Shown here in pieces: positions 8,386 to 17,858 of a stretch of DNA of 64,000 nucleotides. Position numbers and translations under genes: made by a program. Every line of letters starts with the position of its first letter. Within the stretch, counting starts at the first letter, position 1. The stretch lies in NCBI GenBank assembly GCA_900755685.1, contig CAAEHI010000048.1:1-64000 (forward strand), read 5' to 3'. Under the pieces are notes generated by a model. The model did not search any database. It was not told the DNA's origin and was given only the letters and a program-made list of their open reading frames with translations. This stretch comes from an uncultured Collinsella sp. (lineage in GTDB: Bacteria; Actinomycetota; Coriobacteriia; Coriobacteriales; Coriobacteriaceae).

Positions 8386-9624
8386 TTACGCGCTTACTTC
8401 GGCCACGCTCTTCGAGGTTTCGGGTGAATCGGCTCCGTCCCCCATCGTCTGTCCCTTCGCCGGCACCACGCCAAAGCAGTAGCTCAGCGCCGCAGACACC
8501 GCAAATGCCACACCGCCGGCAGCGCAGCACCACAGCAGGTTCGAGATGCCGCCCGTGGCAAAGCCAATGACCATGAGGACATTCGTCATGCCGATGGTAT
8601 AGGCCGTAACGTGGCCCACGGCTGCAACAAGGCCTCCGACGGCGCCGCCAATGGCCATGCACGTCAGGCACCTGCCATATTTAAAGCCGCAACCGTACAG
8701 CGCCGGCTCGCTTACGCCGCCAAGAACACCCGAGATTGAGTAGCCCAGCATGAGCGCCTTCTCGTCCTTATCCGCAACGCGGAGCGACGCGCCAAAAGGC
8801 ATGCCCCAAACGGCGAACGTCGCCATCGTCGCGGCAATCAGGATGCACGAATCCGTTCCCACACTCATAAACTGCGCGTACGCAAGCGATAGAACGACGT
8901 TGCTGACGCCCGCTATCTTTAGGAACTCCCAGCCCGCGGCAAGCCCCATGAGCGTGAGCAGCGACACGATGCCGCCGGAATTGCCAAGCATAAACATAAG
9001 CTGGCCCAACAGCATGCCCAGATAGCTGCCCGCCGGTGCCGTAATACACAGCGAAACCGGAACCATGACAAGCATGGTCGCAAACGGAACAAACGAAAAC
9101 GCCACGGCCCTAGGGATAACGCGCTTAAAGAAACACTCCACTCGCCATAGCATAGGCACCGAAAGGAGAACTGGAATAACAGTCGTCGTGTAATCGTTGA
9201 CCGGCGCGGGAAGCAGACCATACACGGAAGTCATCGATGCCCCCGTCGTCGATGCGGCATCGACGAGCTTAAGCAGATCGGGCGCAATCAATACGCCGCC
9301 CAGCATCATGCCCAGCTGCTCCGAGCAACCGAGCTGGCGGGCGGCCGCCCAACCAAGATAAATGGGCAAAAAGTAGTAGCCGGCGTTATAGAGCCAACTG
9401 TAGAACAGGCGATAGATTTCGGAATCGGCAGACCATAGGCCCAGCATGCCTTCGCCCATAATGACGGCGACGGTGCGGAACAACGCCGCGCAGACAATAA
9501 ACGGCAGCGCCGACATCATGCTTTTGGACAGATAGTCCACCACGGCCATGGCGTTTGATGAAACCGTCGTTGTAAACGAGGTGTTAGAAACTTGTGACAC
9601 AGGAACCCTTTCCCAATGTGACAT
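8386..9624 (-). CDS. PTS transporter subunit EIIC (glucose/sucrose superfamily)
   Basis: A membrane sugar permease domain of about 412 residues with roughly ten hydrophobic segments. GGVSEPALYG matches the substrate-site signature G-(I/V)-(T/S)-E-P of glucose-superfamily EIIC domains. No EIIB or EIIA is fused, so it must borrow phosphorylation partners. The start ATG at 9624 lies 17 nt past the accDA stop with AGGGA 8 nt upstream; an in-frame extension upstream into accDA reads as a shadow. The sugar is unknown. Its place at the tail of a fatty-acid operon is odd. Confidence 0.88.
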   Translation of the reverse strand: MSHWERVPVSQVSNTSFTTTVSSNAMAVVDYLSKSMMSALPFIVCAALFRTVAVIMGEGMLGLWSADSEIYRLFYSWLYNAGYYFLPIYLGWAAARQLGCSEQLGMMLGGVLIAPDLLKLVDAASTTGASMTSVYGLLPAPVNDYTTTVIPVLLSVPMLWRVECFFKRVIPRAVAFSFVPFATMLVMVPVSLCITAPAGSYLGMLLGQLMFMLGNSGGIVSLLTLMGLAAGWEFLKIAGVSNVVLSLAYAQFMSVGTDSCILIAATMATFAVWGMPFGASLRVADKDEKALMLGYSISGVLGGVSEPALYGCGFKYGRCLTCMAIGGAVGGLVAAVGHVTAYTIGMTNVLMVIGFATGGISNLLWCCAAGGVAFAVSAALSYCFGVVPAKGQTMGDGADSPETSKSVAEVSA

Positions 9625-9640
9625 GCGGACTGTCCCTTTG

Positions 9641-11365
9641 TTACATCGTGCTGTACCGACCGATTGCGCGGTACTTTTCGTAACGGAGGTTTGTGAGGGT
9701 CGCGTCGTCGAGCTGCCCAAGCGCATCGAAAGCAGCAAATGCCGAGGACATGACGGCACCGGCGATCTCCTCATGAGACAGGCCCCTATCGTCGACAATG
9801 CCGTCGATGATGCCGAGCGCCAACAGATCGGGGGCCGTGAGCTTAAGCGCCTCGGCGGCCTCATTCGCGCGCTCGGTATCCTTCCACAGGATCGACGCAC
9901 AGGCCTCGGGGCTCACGACCGAATAGGCCGAGCTCGAGAGCATCAGGATGCGGTCGGCCACGGACAGCGCCAGCGCGCCACCAGAGCCGCCCTCGCCTGT
10001 CACCACCGAGACAATCGGTGTCTTAAGGCCGCTCATCTCCATGAGATTCTGGGCAATCGCCTCGCCCTGGCCGCGCTCCTCGGCACCGATACCGCAAAAC
10101 GCGCCCGAAGTATCGACCAGGCACAGAACCGGTCGACCAAACTTTTCGGCCTGGCGCATAAGGCGACGCGCTTTGCGGTAGCCCTCGGGATGCGCCATGC
10201 CAAAGTTGCGGCGCATACGCTCTTTGGTCGTGGTACCGCGCTCAATGGCGATGACCGTTACGGGGCGTCCATCTTTCCAGCCAATGCCAGCCACCACAGC
10301 GGCGTCGTCGCCAAAGTAACGGTCGCCGTGCAGCTCCACAAATCCATCCAGGCCCAGCGAGATCATCTCACCCGCCGTGGCGCGATCTGCCGAGCGGGTC
10401 TGCTTGACAATCTCGAGCGCGGTTTTTGGTGCCGGCGAGTGCTTAAACAAGTGTCCCAGCTTTTTGCCGCGGCGACCCGTATGCACGATTTCATGCGGTG
10501 CCCCCAGGCCGGGCGCGTGCCCTTCATGCAGCGCCAGCAGCTCGCCTACCGTGAGCGCAATCTCGCCACGCGGAACAACGGCATCGCAAAAGCCGTGCTC
10601 CAGCAAAAACTCGGAGCGTTGGAATCCCTTGGGCAGGCGCTTGTGCATGTTCTGCTCGATCACGCGCGGGCCGGCAAATGCCGTCAGGGCATCGGGCTCG
10701 GCCAGGATAATGTCGCCCTCCATGGCAAAGCTCGCGGTTACGCCTCCGGTCGTGGGGTCGGTGAGCACCGTGATATACAGGCCGCCCGCCTCGCTGTGGC
10801 GCCTAACCGCCGCAGAAATCTTGGCCATCTGCATAAGCGAGGTCACGCCCTCTTGCATGCGCGCACCGCCCGAAACGGTAAAGCCGACAACTGGCAATCC
10901 CAGCTCGGTCGCACGCTCAAATGCGCGACAGATCTTCTCGCCCACCACGGAGCCCATCGAGCCCATCATAAAGTTAGCGTCCATAAAGAAGAGCGCGGTA
11001 TCGCAACCGCAGATTTTGCCCCTGCCGCACACAACGGCATCGCGCTCGCCCGAACGCTCGCTCACGCCCTTGAGCTTATCGGCATAGCCGGGAAACGAGA
11101 GGAAGTCCTCCGACGCCAGATTGGCATCCCATTCCTCAAACGTGCCCTCGTCGACCGTCATGCGCATGCGCGCGCGACCGCTCACGCGAAAGTGTTTGCC
11201 GCAACGAGGGCAGACCTCGAGGTTGTCGTGTAGGCGTGCCTCATCGATCACGCGGCGGCACTCCGGGCACTTGATAAACACGTGGCGCGTGGGAAACTCG
11301 GCGCACGACTCGGTTATCGGCCCCTCGAGGACGTTAACCGTCTTCGCTTTTCTATTCGTCAGCAT
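9641..11365 (-). CDS. accDA: Acetyl-CoA carboxylase carboxyltransferase, fused beta and alpha subunits
   Basis: This enzyme moves the carboxyl group from biotin on AccB to acetyl-CoA, making malonyl-CoA. Residues 1-290 or so are AccD-like with a four-cysteine zinc finger (C33, C36, C52, C55). The remaining 280 are AccA-like, beginning near KTALEIVKQTRSADRATAGE and continuing with GDRYFGDDAAVVAGIGW. The two subunits, separate in E. coli, form one 574-residue chain here. The start overlaps the end of accC by 14 nt. Confidence 0.96.
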   Translation of the reverse strand: MLTNRKAKTVNVLEGPITESCAEFPTRHVFIKCPECRRVIDEARLHDNLEVCPRCGKHFRVSGRARMRMTVDEGTFEEWDANLASEDFLSFPGYADKLKGVSERSGERDAVVCGRGKICGCDTALFFMDANFMMGSMGSVVGEKICRAFERATELGLPVVGFTVSGGARMQEGVTSLMQMAKISAAVRRHSEAGGLYITVLTDPTTGGVTASFAMEGDIILAEPDALTAFAGPRVIEQNMHKRLPKGFQRSEFLLEHGFCDAVVPRGEIALTVGELLALHEGHAPGLGAPHEIVHTGRRGKKLGHLFKHSPAPKTALEIVKQTRSADRATAGEMISLGLDGFVELHGDRYFGDDAAVVAGIGWKDGRPVTVIAIERGTTTKERMRRNFGMAHPEGYRKARRLMRQAEKFGRPVLCLVDTSGAFCGIGAEERGQGEAIAQNLMEMSGLKTPIVSVVTGEGGSGGALALSVADRILMLSSSAYSVVSPEACASILWKDTERANEAAEALKLTAPDLLALGIIDGIVDDRGLSHEEIAGAVMSSAFAAFDALGQLDDATLTNLRYEKYRAIGRYSTM

Positions 11366-12695
11366 AGAGATGCCCCATCAGATCGGTGTGATACATGCCC
11401 GACAAGAACTCGTCGTTTGCCAGCACGTCGAGCTGAAGCTCGCTGTTTTCGCTCACGCCCTCAATCACGAGCTCGCCCAGGGCCGAGCGCATCTTGCGAA
11501 TGGCGCCGTCACGCGTGGGCGCACACACGATGAGCTTGCCGAGCATGGAGTCGTAGTACGGCGGAACGTTCGCACCGGCAAACATGGCGGAATCCCAGCG
11601 CACGCGCGGACCACCCGGCACACGCAACGCGGTGACCGTTCCGCATGACGGCAGAAAGTCCGGCGTTTCGGCATTGATGCGGCACTCCATGGCGTGGTTG
11701 CGGACCGGCATATCCTCCTGCTCAAAGGGCAGAGGCTGGCCGGCTGCCACGCGCAGCTGCCACTTGACCAAGTCGGTATCGGTCACAAACTCCGTAACCG
11801 GATGCTCCACCTGCAAGCGCGTGTTCATTTCCATAAAGTAGAAATTGCCGTCGTCCGAATACAGGAACTCGATGGTACCGGCTCCTTCGTAGCCGACGGC
11901 ACGAGCCAGGTCACGCGCTGCCTTGTGCATGCGAGCACTAATGTCGTCGTGTCCGTCGAGGCACGGCGCGGGGCTCTCCTCGATCAGCTTTTGGTTGCGA
12001 CGCTGCACCGAGCACTCGCGCTCGCCAAGCGAAAACACATGGCCCTGCTTATCGGCCATAATCTGCACCTCGACATGGTGCGCCGGCGCGACGAACTTCT
12101 CCATGTAGCACTCGCCGTCGCCAAAAACGGCCTCGCCCTCGGCACGCGCCTCGATGAACGCCTTTGCCGCATCTTCCACGCGCTCGACCTTGCGAATACC
12201 GCGACCGCCGCCACCTGCACGCGCCTTAATGAGCACGGGACAGCCAATGCGCTCGGCCTCGGCCGTTGCCTCCTCGGGGCTTTTGAGCAAATCGCAGCCC
12301 GGCACGATGGGCACGCCCGCCGCGGCAGCCGTTCGACGTGCGGCGTCCTTGTCGCCCATGCTGTCGATCACCTTGGCCGAAGGACCAACAAACGCCAGGC
12401 CATACTTGTCGCAGTCGCGCACGAAGCTCGCCTTCTCGGAAAAGAAGCCATAGCCGGGATGAATTGCCTTAGCTCCCGACTTTACGGCACAGGTGAGCAC
12501 GGCATCGTCGTTGAGGTAGCTCTCGGCAAGACGCGGGCCACCGATGCAATACGCCTCGTCGGCAAGCTGCACGTGCAGCGCGTCCGCATCGGCCGTGGAA
12601 TAAACGGCGACGGTCTTGATGCCCATATCGCGGCACGCGCGGATAACACGGACCGCGACTTCGCCGCGGTTGGCGATGAGCACTTTGTCGAACAT
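11352..12695 (-). CDS. accC: Biotin carboxylase subunit of acetyl-CoA carboxylase
   Basis: AccC uses ATP and bicarbonate to carboxylate biotin on AccB. The ATG at 12695 gives 447 residues beginning MFDKVLIANRGEVAVRVIRA, the family start, after AAGGAAGG. The ATP-grasp domain shows KARAGGGGRGIRKV and the HHVEVQIMADKQGHV segment, and EMNTRLQVEHPVTE is the active-site region. The length matches the family (445-450). It lies 10 nt after fabZ and overlaps accDA. Confidence 0.97.
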   Translation of the reverse strand: MFDKVLIANRGEVAVRVIRACRDMGIKTVAVYSTADADALHVQLADEAYCIGGPRLAESYLNDDAVLTCAVKSGAKAIHPGYGFFSEKASFVRDCDKYGLAFVGPSAKVIDSMGDKDAARRTAAAAGVPIVPGCDLLKSPEEATAEAERIGCPVLIKARAGGGGRGIRKVERVEDAAKAFIEARAEGEAVFGDGECYMEKFVAPAHHVEVQIMADKQGHVFSLGERECSVQRRNQKLIEESPAPCLDGHDDISARMHKAARDLARAVGYEGAGTIEFLYSDDGNFYFMEMNTRLQVEHPVTEFVTDTDLVKWQLRVAAGQPLPFEQEDMPVRNHAMECRINAETPDFLPSCGTVTALRVPGGPRVRWDSAMFAGANVPPYYDSMLGKLIVCAPTRDGAIRKMRSALGELVIEGVSENSELQLDVLANDEFLSGMYHTDLMGHLYADE

Positions 12696-12705
12696 GAAGC
12701 CTTCC

Positions 12706-13128
12706 TTAACTTTCGTGCATGAGTGCAAAAGACATATCGGCGCGGCAGCAAACCTCACCGTTGACGCTCGCAGTACCCGTCGCAAAGCGGAACGGCCCGC
12801 GCGCACGCGTGATGGTGCACACCAGATCCACCGTGTCGCCCGGGCGCACCGGACGCTTAAAGCGCACCTTGTCCAGACTCGTGTAGAACGGCGTCGCGCC
12901 GCGCGCCTCCTCATCGCCCATCAGCAGCACGCAGCAGTTTTGGGCGAGCATCTCGCACTGAATCACGCCGGGGACGACCGGGTTTCCCGGAAAATGCCCC
13001 TGCAAAAAGTACTCGTCGCCCGTAATCGTGATCTTGCCGTGGGCCTCATCGCCCACCAGCTCGGCCTCGTCGAGCAAAAGCATCGGCTCGCGATGCGGTA
13101 ACAGTTCTTTAAGCTCTTCTTTGTTCAT
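12706..13128 (-). CDS. fabZ: 3-hydroxyacyl-ACP dehydratase
   Basis: FabZ dehydrates 3-hydroxyacyl-ACP in each elongation cycle. The hot-dog fold core shows LPHREPMLLLDEAE and GHFPGNPVVPGVIQCEMLAQ, with the catalytic histidine in GHFPGNP and the glutamate in QCEM. The ATG at 13128 has AGGTGA 5 nt upstream and gives 140 residues; a GTG at 13137, directly after the accB stop, is less likely. It lies between accB and accC. Confidence 0.96.
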   Translation of the reverse strand: MNKEELKELLPHREPMLLLDEAELVGDEAHGKITITGDEYFLQGHFPGNPVVPGVIQCEMLAQNCCVLLMGDEEARGATPFYTSLDKVRFKRPVRPGDTVDLVCTITRARGPFRFATGTASVNGEVCCRADMSFALMHES

Positions 13129-13137
13129 GGATATCAC

Positions 13138-13614
13138 CTATCCGATCCTCATGAGGCAGCTGCCAAACTCCACGAGGTCGCCATCGGCCACGCAGATCTC
13201 GAGAACCTCGCCATCCGCCTCTGCCGTCACCTCGTTGAGAACCTTCATGGCCTCGATGATGCAGAGGGTCTCGCCGGCCTTGACCTTGGAGCCCACGTGC
13301 ACAAACGGCTCGTCGCCCGGCGCCGGGGCAGCATAGAAAACGCCGACCATGGGAGCGGTCACCTCGGTGCCCTTAGGCTTCGGTGCGGCGGCAGGCGCCT
13401 GCGCGGCGGGCTCCGGTGCGGCGGCAGGCACGGCGACAGGAGCCACCGCCGGAGCAGTCACGGCACCCGGCATAGGCATGGGCACGGCAACCGGCTGCGC
13501 TGCACTCGCGCGCTCGAGCTCGACCGCAGTGCCATCGGGCTCCTCAACACGCACGCGCGTAAGGCCGCGGTCCTCCATCACATCGGCTATCTCGGCAAGT
13601 CTTTTGGAATCCAT
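13138..13614 (-). CDS. accB: Biotin carboxyl carrier protein of acetyl-CoA carboxylase
   Basis: AccB carries the biotin that shuttles CO2 between AccC and the carboxyltransferase. The 158 residues have a short N-terminal region, a long alanine/proline linker (about residues 38-80) and a C-terminal biotinyl domain with CIIEAMKVLNEV, where Lys124 is the predicted biotinylated residue. Its likely ligase, BirA, is encoded at 18995 on the other strand. It lies 3 nt after fabF and abuts fabZ. Confidence 0.97.
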   Translation of the reverse strand: MDSKRLAEIADVMEDRGLTRVRVEEPDGTAVELERASAAQPVAVPMPMPGAVTAPAVAPVAVPAAAPEPAAQAPAAAPKPKGTEVTAPMVGVFYAAPAPGDEPFVHVGSKVKAGETLCIIEAMKVLNEVTAEADGEVLEICVADGDLVEFGSCLMRIG

Positions 13615-13617
13615 GCT

Positions 13618-14865
13618 CTAGCTCCTCGTATATCTACGCAGCGCGATGGCGGCGTTGTGCCCGCCAAAGCCCAGGTTGGTCGAAAGCGCCCAGGTAAGGT
13701 CGGCGCGAACCGCGCGATTGGGCGTGTAGTCAAGATCGCAGGCGGGATCGGGCGTGTGGTAGTTAATGGTCGGGGGCACCACGCCCTGCTCGAGCGCCAT
13801 GGCGCAGGCCATGACCTCTATGGCGCCCGTGGCACCGATCATGTGGCCGGTCATCGACTTGGTCGACGAGACGTGCGCGGCGCGCGCCGCGTCCTCGCCG
13901 AGCGCCCGCTTGATGCCCGCCGTCTCGGACGAATCGTTGAGCTTGGTCGAGGTGCCGTGGGCGTTGATGTAGAGACCCTCGGAAGGCTTGACGTCGCCCT
14001 CGGTCACCGCCAGCGATATCGCGCGGGCAATGCCGGCAGCCTCGGGATCGGGGCTCGTGATGTGATAGGCATCATCGGTGTTGCCGTAGCCCACGACCTC
14101 GGCATAAATGTGCGCACCGCGCGCCTGTGCATGCTCCATGCTCTCGAGTACGAGCACGCAGGCACCCTCGCCCATCACAAAGCCGTCGCGGTCTGCATCG
14201 AACGGGCGACAAGCCGTCGCGGGATCGGGGTTGGTGGTCAATGCGCGACAGGACGTAAAGCCTGCAACGGCATCGGGGATAATTGCGGCCTCGGCGCCGC
14301 CCGCGAGGATCGCGTCGGCATAGCCATGCTTGATGGCGCGGAACGCCTCGCCCACCGCATGGGCCGAGGTTGCGCACGCGGTCACCACGGGCAGGGTCGG
14401 GCCCTTTGCCTTGTGGCGGATTGCGATATTGCCCGATGCCATGTTGGGGATCATCATCGCGATCATATAGGGCGATGCGCGGCGGGGCCCACGTTCGGCA
14501 ATCGTATGGACGTTGTCGACGAGCGTCGTCATGCCGCCCACGCCCGAGCCCACGTAGACGCCCAGGCGCTCGCGATCGATGGCGCCTTCGACATCAAAGC
14601 CCGCATCGTGCATGGCTTCGTCCGAAGCCGCCATCGCAAACTGAACGCAGGGGTCGAGATGCTTGGCGTCACGCTTGCCAAAGTACTCGTTGCCGTCAAA
14701 GCCCTTGACCTCGGCTGCCACCTTGACGGCAAACGCATCGGTATCGAAGTGCGTGATCGGGCCGATGCCGCACGTGCCGGCGCACATGGCCGCCCAGGTG
14801 GCAAGCGCGGTGTTGCCGAGCGGCGACACGGCACCGATACCGGTGATTGCAACTCTCTGTTCCAT
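13618..14865 (-). CDS. fabF: 3-oxoacyl-ACP synthase II
   Basis: FabF condenses malonyl-ACP with the growing acyl-ACP. The thiolase-fold sequence shows the nucleophilic cysteine in VVTACATSAHAVGEA and the two histidines in NAHGTSTKLND and KSMTGHMIGATGA. Two adjacent ATG codons occur; 14865 has AGGAG 6 nt upstream and gives 415 residues beginning MEQRVAITGIGAVSPLG. Length and motifs are standard. It lies 39 nt after fabG. Confidence 0.97.
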   Translation of the reverse strand: MEQRVAITGIGAVSPLGNTALATWAAMCAGTCGIGPITHFDTDAFAVKVAAEVKGFDGNEYFGKRDAKHLDPCVQFAMAASDEAMHDAGFDVEGAIDRERLGVYVGSGVGGMTTLVDNVHTIAERGPRRASPYMIAMMIPNMASGNIAIRHKAKGPTLPVVTACATSAHAVGEAFRAIKHGYADAILAGGAEAAIIPDAVAGFTSCRALTTNPDPATACRPFDADRDGFVMGEGACVLVLESMEHAQARGAHIYAEVVGYGNTDDAYHITSPDPEAAGIARAISLAVTEGDVKPSEGLYINAHGTSTKLNDSSETAGIKRALGEDAARAAHVSSTKSMTGHMIGATGAIEVMACAMALEQGVVPPTINYHTPDPACDLDYTPNRAVRADLTWALSTNLGFGGHNAAIALRRYTRS

Positions 14866-14904
14866 CATGGTCTCCTCATCCAAGCCGTTCTTCGGCCCTG
14901 GTTT

Positions 14905-15678
14905 CTACATCGCCATTCCGCCGTCGACGCGTACGACCTCGCCCGTAATGTAGGCAGCCGCATCGCTCGCCAAAAAGCGCACCACGCCGGCCACTTCCTC
15001 GGGGCGCGCCATGCGCTTTAGGGGAATCTGCTCCTCGGTTGCCGCGCGAACCTTCTCCGAGAGCTTTGCCGTCATATCCGTCTCGACAAACCCGGGTGCG
15101 ACCGCGTTCACTCGTACGCCGCGGGGCGCAAGCTCGCGCGCCACCGCCTTGGTCAGGCCGATCACGCCCGCCTTGGAGGCAGCGTAGTTGGCCTGCCCGG
15201 CATTGCCCATCAGGCCCACAACCGAGCTCATGTTGATGACGCAACCGCCGCGCTGGCGCATAAAGGTTTTGGTGAGTGCGCGCGTCGTGTTAAACGTTCC
15301 TTTAAGATTGACATCGAGCACGCGATCGAAGGCGTCATCGCCCATGCGCATGAGCAGGCCATCGCGGGTGATGCCAGCGTTGTTGACGAGCGCCCAAATG
15401 GAGCCAAAGTCGTTGAGGACCGCTTCCACGCACGCGTTGACGGCAGCGGGGTCGGCCACGTCGCATTGATATGCGCGTGCCGCGGCGCCAGCCGCCTCGC
15501 AGGCTTCGCACGTCTCGCGCGCCGCATCGACGCTGCCGGCATAGACGACGGCGATATCAAAGCCGTCCTCCGCCAGACCGACAGCGCAGGCGCGGCCGAT
15601 ACCGCGCGAGCCGCCCGTGACCAGTGCCACGCGACGTGAGTCGTTGCGCTCGAGCGTGCCGTTGTTCAAGTTGCCCAT
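14905..15678 (-). CDS. fabG: 3-oxoacyl-ACP reductase
   Basis: A short-chain dehydrogenase/reductase that uses NADPH to reduce 3-oxoacyl-ACP. The cofactor motif TGGSRGIGRA lies near residue 22, NNAG follows, and the catalytic Ser-Tyr-Lys set is visible in MSSVVGLMGN and NYAASKAG. The 257 residues include an N-terminal extension of about 16 residues before the Rossmann fold. Its setting between fabD and fabF supports the fatty-acid role over the many other SDR functions. Confidence 0.96.
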   Translation of the reverse strand: MGNLNNGTLERNDSRRVALVTGGSRGIGRACAVGLAEDGFDIAVVYAGSVDAARETCEACEAAGAAARAYQCDVADPAAVNACVEAVLNDFGSIWALVNNAGITRDGLLMRMGDDAFDRVLDVNLKGTFNTTRALTKTFMRQRGGCVINMSSVVGLMGNAGQANYAASKAGVIGLTKAVARELAPRGVRVNAVAPGFVETDMTAKLSEKVRAATEEQIPLKRMARPEEVAGVVRFLASDAAAYITGEVVRVDGGMAM

Positions 15679-15708
15679 GTCATTCCTTTCGGGTTACAGC
15701 CCTGTGGA

Positions 15709-16635
15709 CTATGCGAGCTCGTCGGCAATAGCTGCGACCTGCTCGGCCGTCTCGCACGAATACACACGAACGTCGCTCAACGTACGCTTGATCAGGCCGG
15801 ACAGCGTTTTGCCGGGGCCGACCTCAATAAACGTGTCGATGCCCTGATCCTGCAGAGTATGCAGCGTGTCGACCCAGCGCACGGGATGGCTCACCTGGTT
15901 GGCCAAGACATCCGATGCTGCTCGCGGGTCCGCCGGATAGGGCGCCGCCGTCATGTTTGCCATGACCGGAATCAGCAGCGGAGACGGCGCGTGGCCGGCT
16001 TGGATATACGTCGCCAGTCCCTCAGTCGCCTCGGCCATATAGGGGCTATGGAATGCACCCGACACCGCGACCTTCATGGCCCGGCCGCCAGCCTCTTTTA
16101 CTAGGACGTCGAGCTCCTGCAGCGCCTCGGGCGCTCCGGCAACAACCGTCTGCTGCGGACTGTTGTAGTTGACCGGCCAGCAATCCTCGCCGGCCTGTTT
16201 TGCCAAGCCCTCGACTTGCGCCGCATCGAGCTTGATGACGGCGCGCATGCCGCCCGGATGGCGCTCGGCAGCCGCGGCCATCAGCGCCGCGCGCTCGCAC
16301 ACGAGCTCAAAGCCCGCTCGCGTATCGAACGCCCCCGCAAAGGTGAGCGCGGCGACCTCGCCTAGCGAGAATCCCGCACAGGCGGCAGGTACCACGCCGC
16401 GCTCACGCAGGGCGGCAGCCGCTGCTAGGTCGTGAACGAACACGCACGGCTGCGTGTTCTCGGTCTGCGAGAGCTCCTCCTTGGAGGCACTCCGGCATTG
16501 CTCGCTGGTCCCCGGGCGCACCTCGTCGGCAATGGCGAACACCTCGGCGGCCGCCGGCGATGTCTCGATCAGATCGACGCCCATCGCGGGGTGTTGGGCA
16601 CCCTGGCCGGCAAACAGAAACGCTACGCTACCCAT
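15709..16635 (-). CDS. fabD: Malonyl-CoA:ACP transacylase
   Basis: FabD loads malonyl groups onto ACP. The ATG at 16635 gives 308 residues beginning MGSVAFLFAGQGAQHPAMG. The nucleophilic serine is in CAGFSLGEVAAL and the partner histidine in SGAFHSPYM. The gene overlaps the end of fabK by 13 nt, as in a tightly coupled operon. The length is normal. Confidence 0.96.
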   Translation of the reverse strand: MGSVAFLFAGQGAQHPAMGVDLIETSPAAAEVFAIADEVRPGTSEQCRSASKEELSQTENTQPCVFVHDLAAAAALRERGVVPAACAGFSLGEVAALTFAGAFDTRAGFELVCERAALMAAAAERHPGGMRAVIKLDAAQVEGLAKQAGEDCWPVNYNSPQQTVVAGAPEALQELDVLVKEAGGRAMKVAVSGAFHSPYMAEATEGLATYIQAGHAPSPLLIPVMANMTAAPYPADPRAASDVLANQVSHPVRWVDTLHTLQDQGIDTFIEVGPGKTLSGLIKRTLSDVRVYSCETAEQVAAIADELA

Positions 16636-17567
16636 GCGCACGCACCCTTCAGGACGCGCTCGGCGCCATCGACCAGATCGTCAACGATTTCACGTGCGCT
16701 CTGGCGCTCGCTAACCATGCCGGCAATCTGTCCACACAAAAACGAACCCTCTTCGTAATTGCCGTCCTTGGCGGCCTTGCGAAGGGCGCCCGTGCCCATG
16801 GCCCCGAGCTCCTCGACACTTACGCCCGCCGCCTCGCTCTTGGCGTAGGCGTTGGTGAAGGGGCTCTTGAGGGCGCGCACCGGATGTCCCGTCGAGCGGC
16901 CGGTCGCACGCGTCGAAGTGTCGTTGGCCTTCAGGACCATCTCCTTGTACTGCTCCGAGACGGTGCACTCATTTGCAACGAGAAAGCGCGTACCCACCTG
17001 GACGCCGGCAGCGCCCAGCATAAAGGCGGCCGCCACGCCACAGCCGTCGGCAATACCGCCGGCAGCCACTACGGGAATGTCGACCGCATCGACGACCTGC
17101 GGCACCAGTGCCATCGTCGAAGTCTCGCCAATATGGCCGCCCGATTCGGTGCCCTCGGCAACAACCGCTGTGGCTCCACGACGCGCCACGAGACGGGCGA
17201 GCGCCACCGAAGCCACAACGGGGATGACCTTGATGCCCGCATCGTTCCAAGCTTTCATGTACTTGGTGGGATTACCGGCACCAGTCACCACAACGGGCAC
17301 CTGCTCATCGATCACAACCTGTGCAACCTCGTCGGCAAACGGGCTCATGAGCATGACGTTAACGCCAAAGGGCTTATCCGTCTTGGTGCGCAGCTCATGA
17401 ATCTGGTCGCGAAGCCAGTCGGCGTCGGCATTCATTGCCGCGATGATGCCTAGGCCGCCCGCCTCGGATACGGCCGATGCCAGTGAGGCGTCGGCAATCC
17501 AGGCCATGCCGCCCTGGAACACGGGCTTTTCGATGCCGAGCAGATCGCAGAGAGGAGTCTTGAGCAT
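16623..17567 (-). CDS. fabK: Enoyl-ACP reductase II (FMN-dependent)
   Basis: FabK carries out the last step of the elongation cycle with FMN and NAD(P)H and is unrelated to FabI. The 314 residues are a nitronate-monooxygenase-like TIM barrel: FQGGMAWIADASLASAVSEA near the start, VVTGAGNPTKYM, AEGTESGGHIG and the FMN-binding VVAAGGIADG. Location between acpP and fabD supports FabK over nitronate monooxygenase. No fabI is seen in this window. The ATG has GGAGAAGTAGAG upstream. Confidence 0.94.
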   Translation of the reverse strand: MLKTPLCDLLGIEKPVFQGGMAWIADASLASAVSEAGGLGIIAAMNADADWLRDQIHELRTKTDKPFGVNVMLMSPFADEVAQVVIDEQVPVVVTGAGNPTKYMKAWNDAGIKVIPVVASVALARLVARRGATAVVAEGTESGGHIGETSTMALVPQVVDAVDIPVVAAGGIADGCGVAAAFMLGAAGVQVGTRFLVANECTVSEQYKEMVLKANDTSTRATGRSTGHPVRALKSPFTNAYAKSEAAGVSVEELGAMGTGALRKAAKDGNYEEGSFLCGQIAGMVSERQSAREIVDDLVDGAERVLKGACAWVA

Positions 17568-17569
17568 CT

Positions 17570-17806
17570 CTACTTCTCCAATGCCGCCTCGACCGTATCG
17601 GCGAACTCGCCGACCGTCTTGGGGTTCTCTTCGGTATCAAGCTGGATGCCAAACTCGTCCTCAACGGCGACGAGAATCTCGACGGTACCCAGGCTGTCGA
17701 GGCCAATCTCCTCGAGCGTGGACTCGGGCTTCATCTCGACGTCGTCAAGGCCAGCGGTCTCGCGGATAACGTCGCAAACGCGCTCGAAGGTCTTCTGATC
17801 TGCCAT
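17570..17806 (-). CDS. acpP: Acyl carrier protein
   Basis: The ACP that carries growing acyl chains. The ATG at 17806 gives 78 residues beginning MADQKTFERVCDVI. Ser38 in GLDSLGTVE is the predicted phosphopantetheine attachment site, and the rest is the acidic four-helix bundle. A longer in-frame start at 17845 adds residues foreign to the family. It lies between fabH (52 nt) and fabK (2 nt). Confidence 0.96.
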   Translation of the reverse strand: MADQKTFERVCDVIRETAGLDDVEMKPESTLEEIGLDSLGTVEILVAVEDEFGIQLDTEENPKTVGEFADTVEAALEK

Positions 17807-17858
17807 GGTAGTTCTCCTTTGTTTGTGCCCTAGGGGCGTTTTCATTTCCTATGTGCGA

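Noticed and set aside
9625..9900. N-terminal extension of the PTS EIIC frame
   Set aside because: It overlaps accDA and reads as arginine/serine-rich shadow sequence; the ATG at 9624 starts the protein after the accDA stop.
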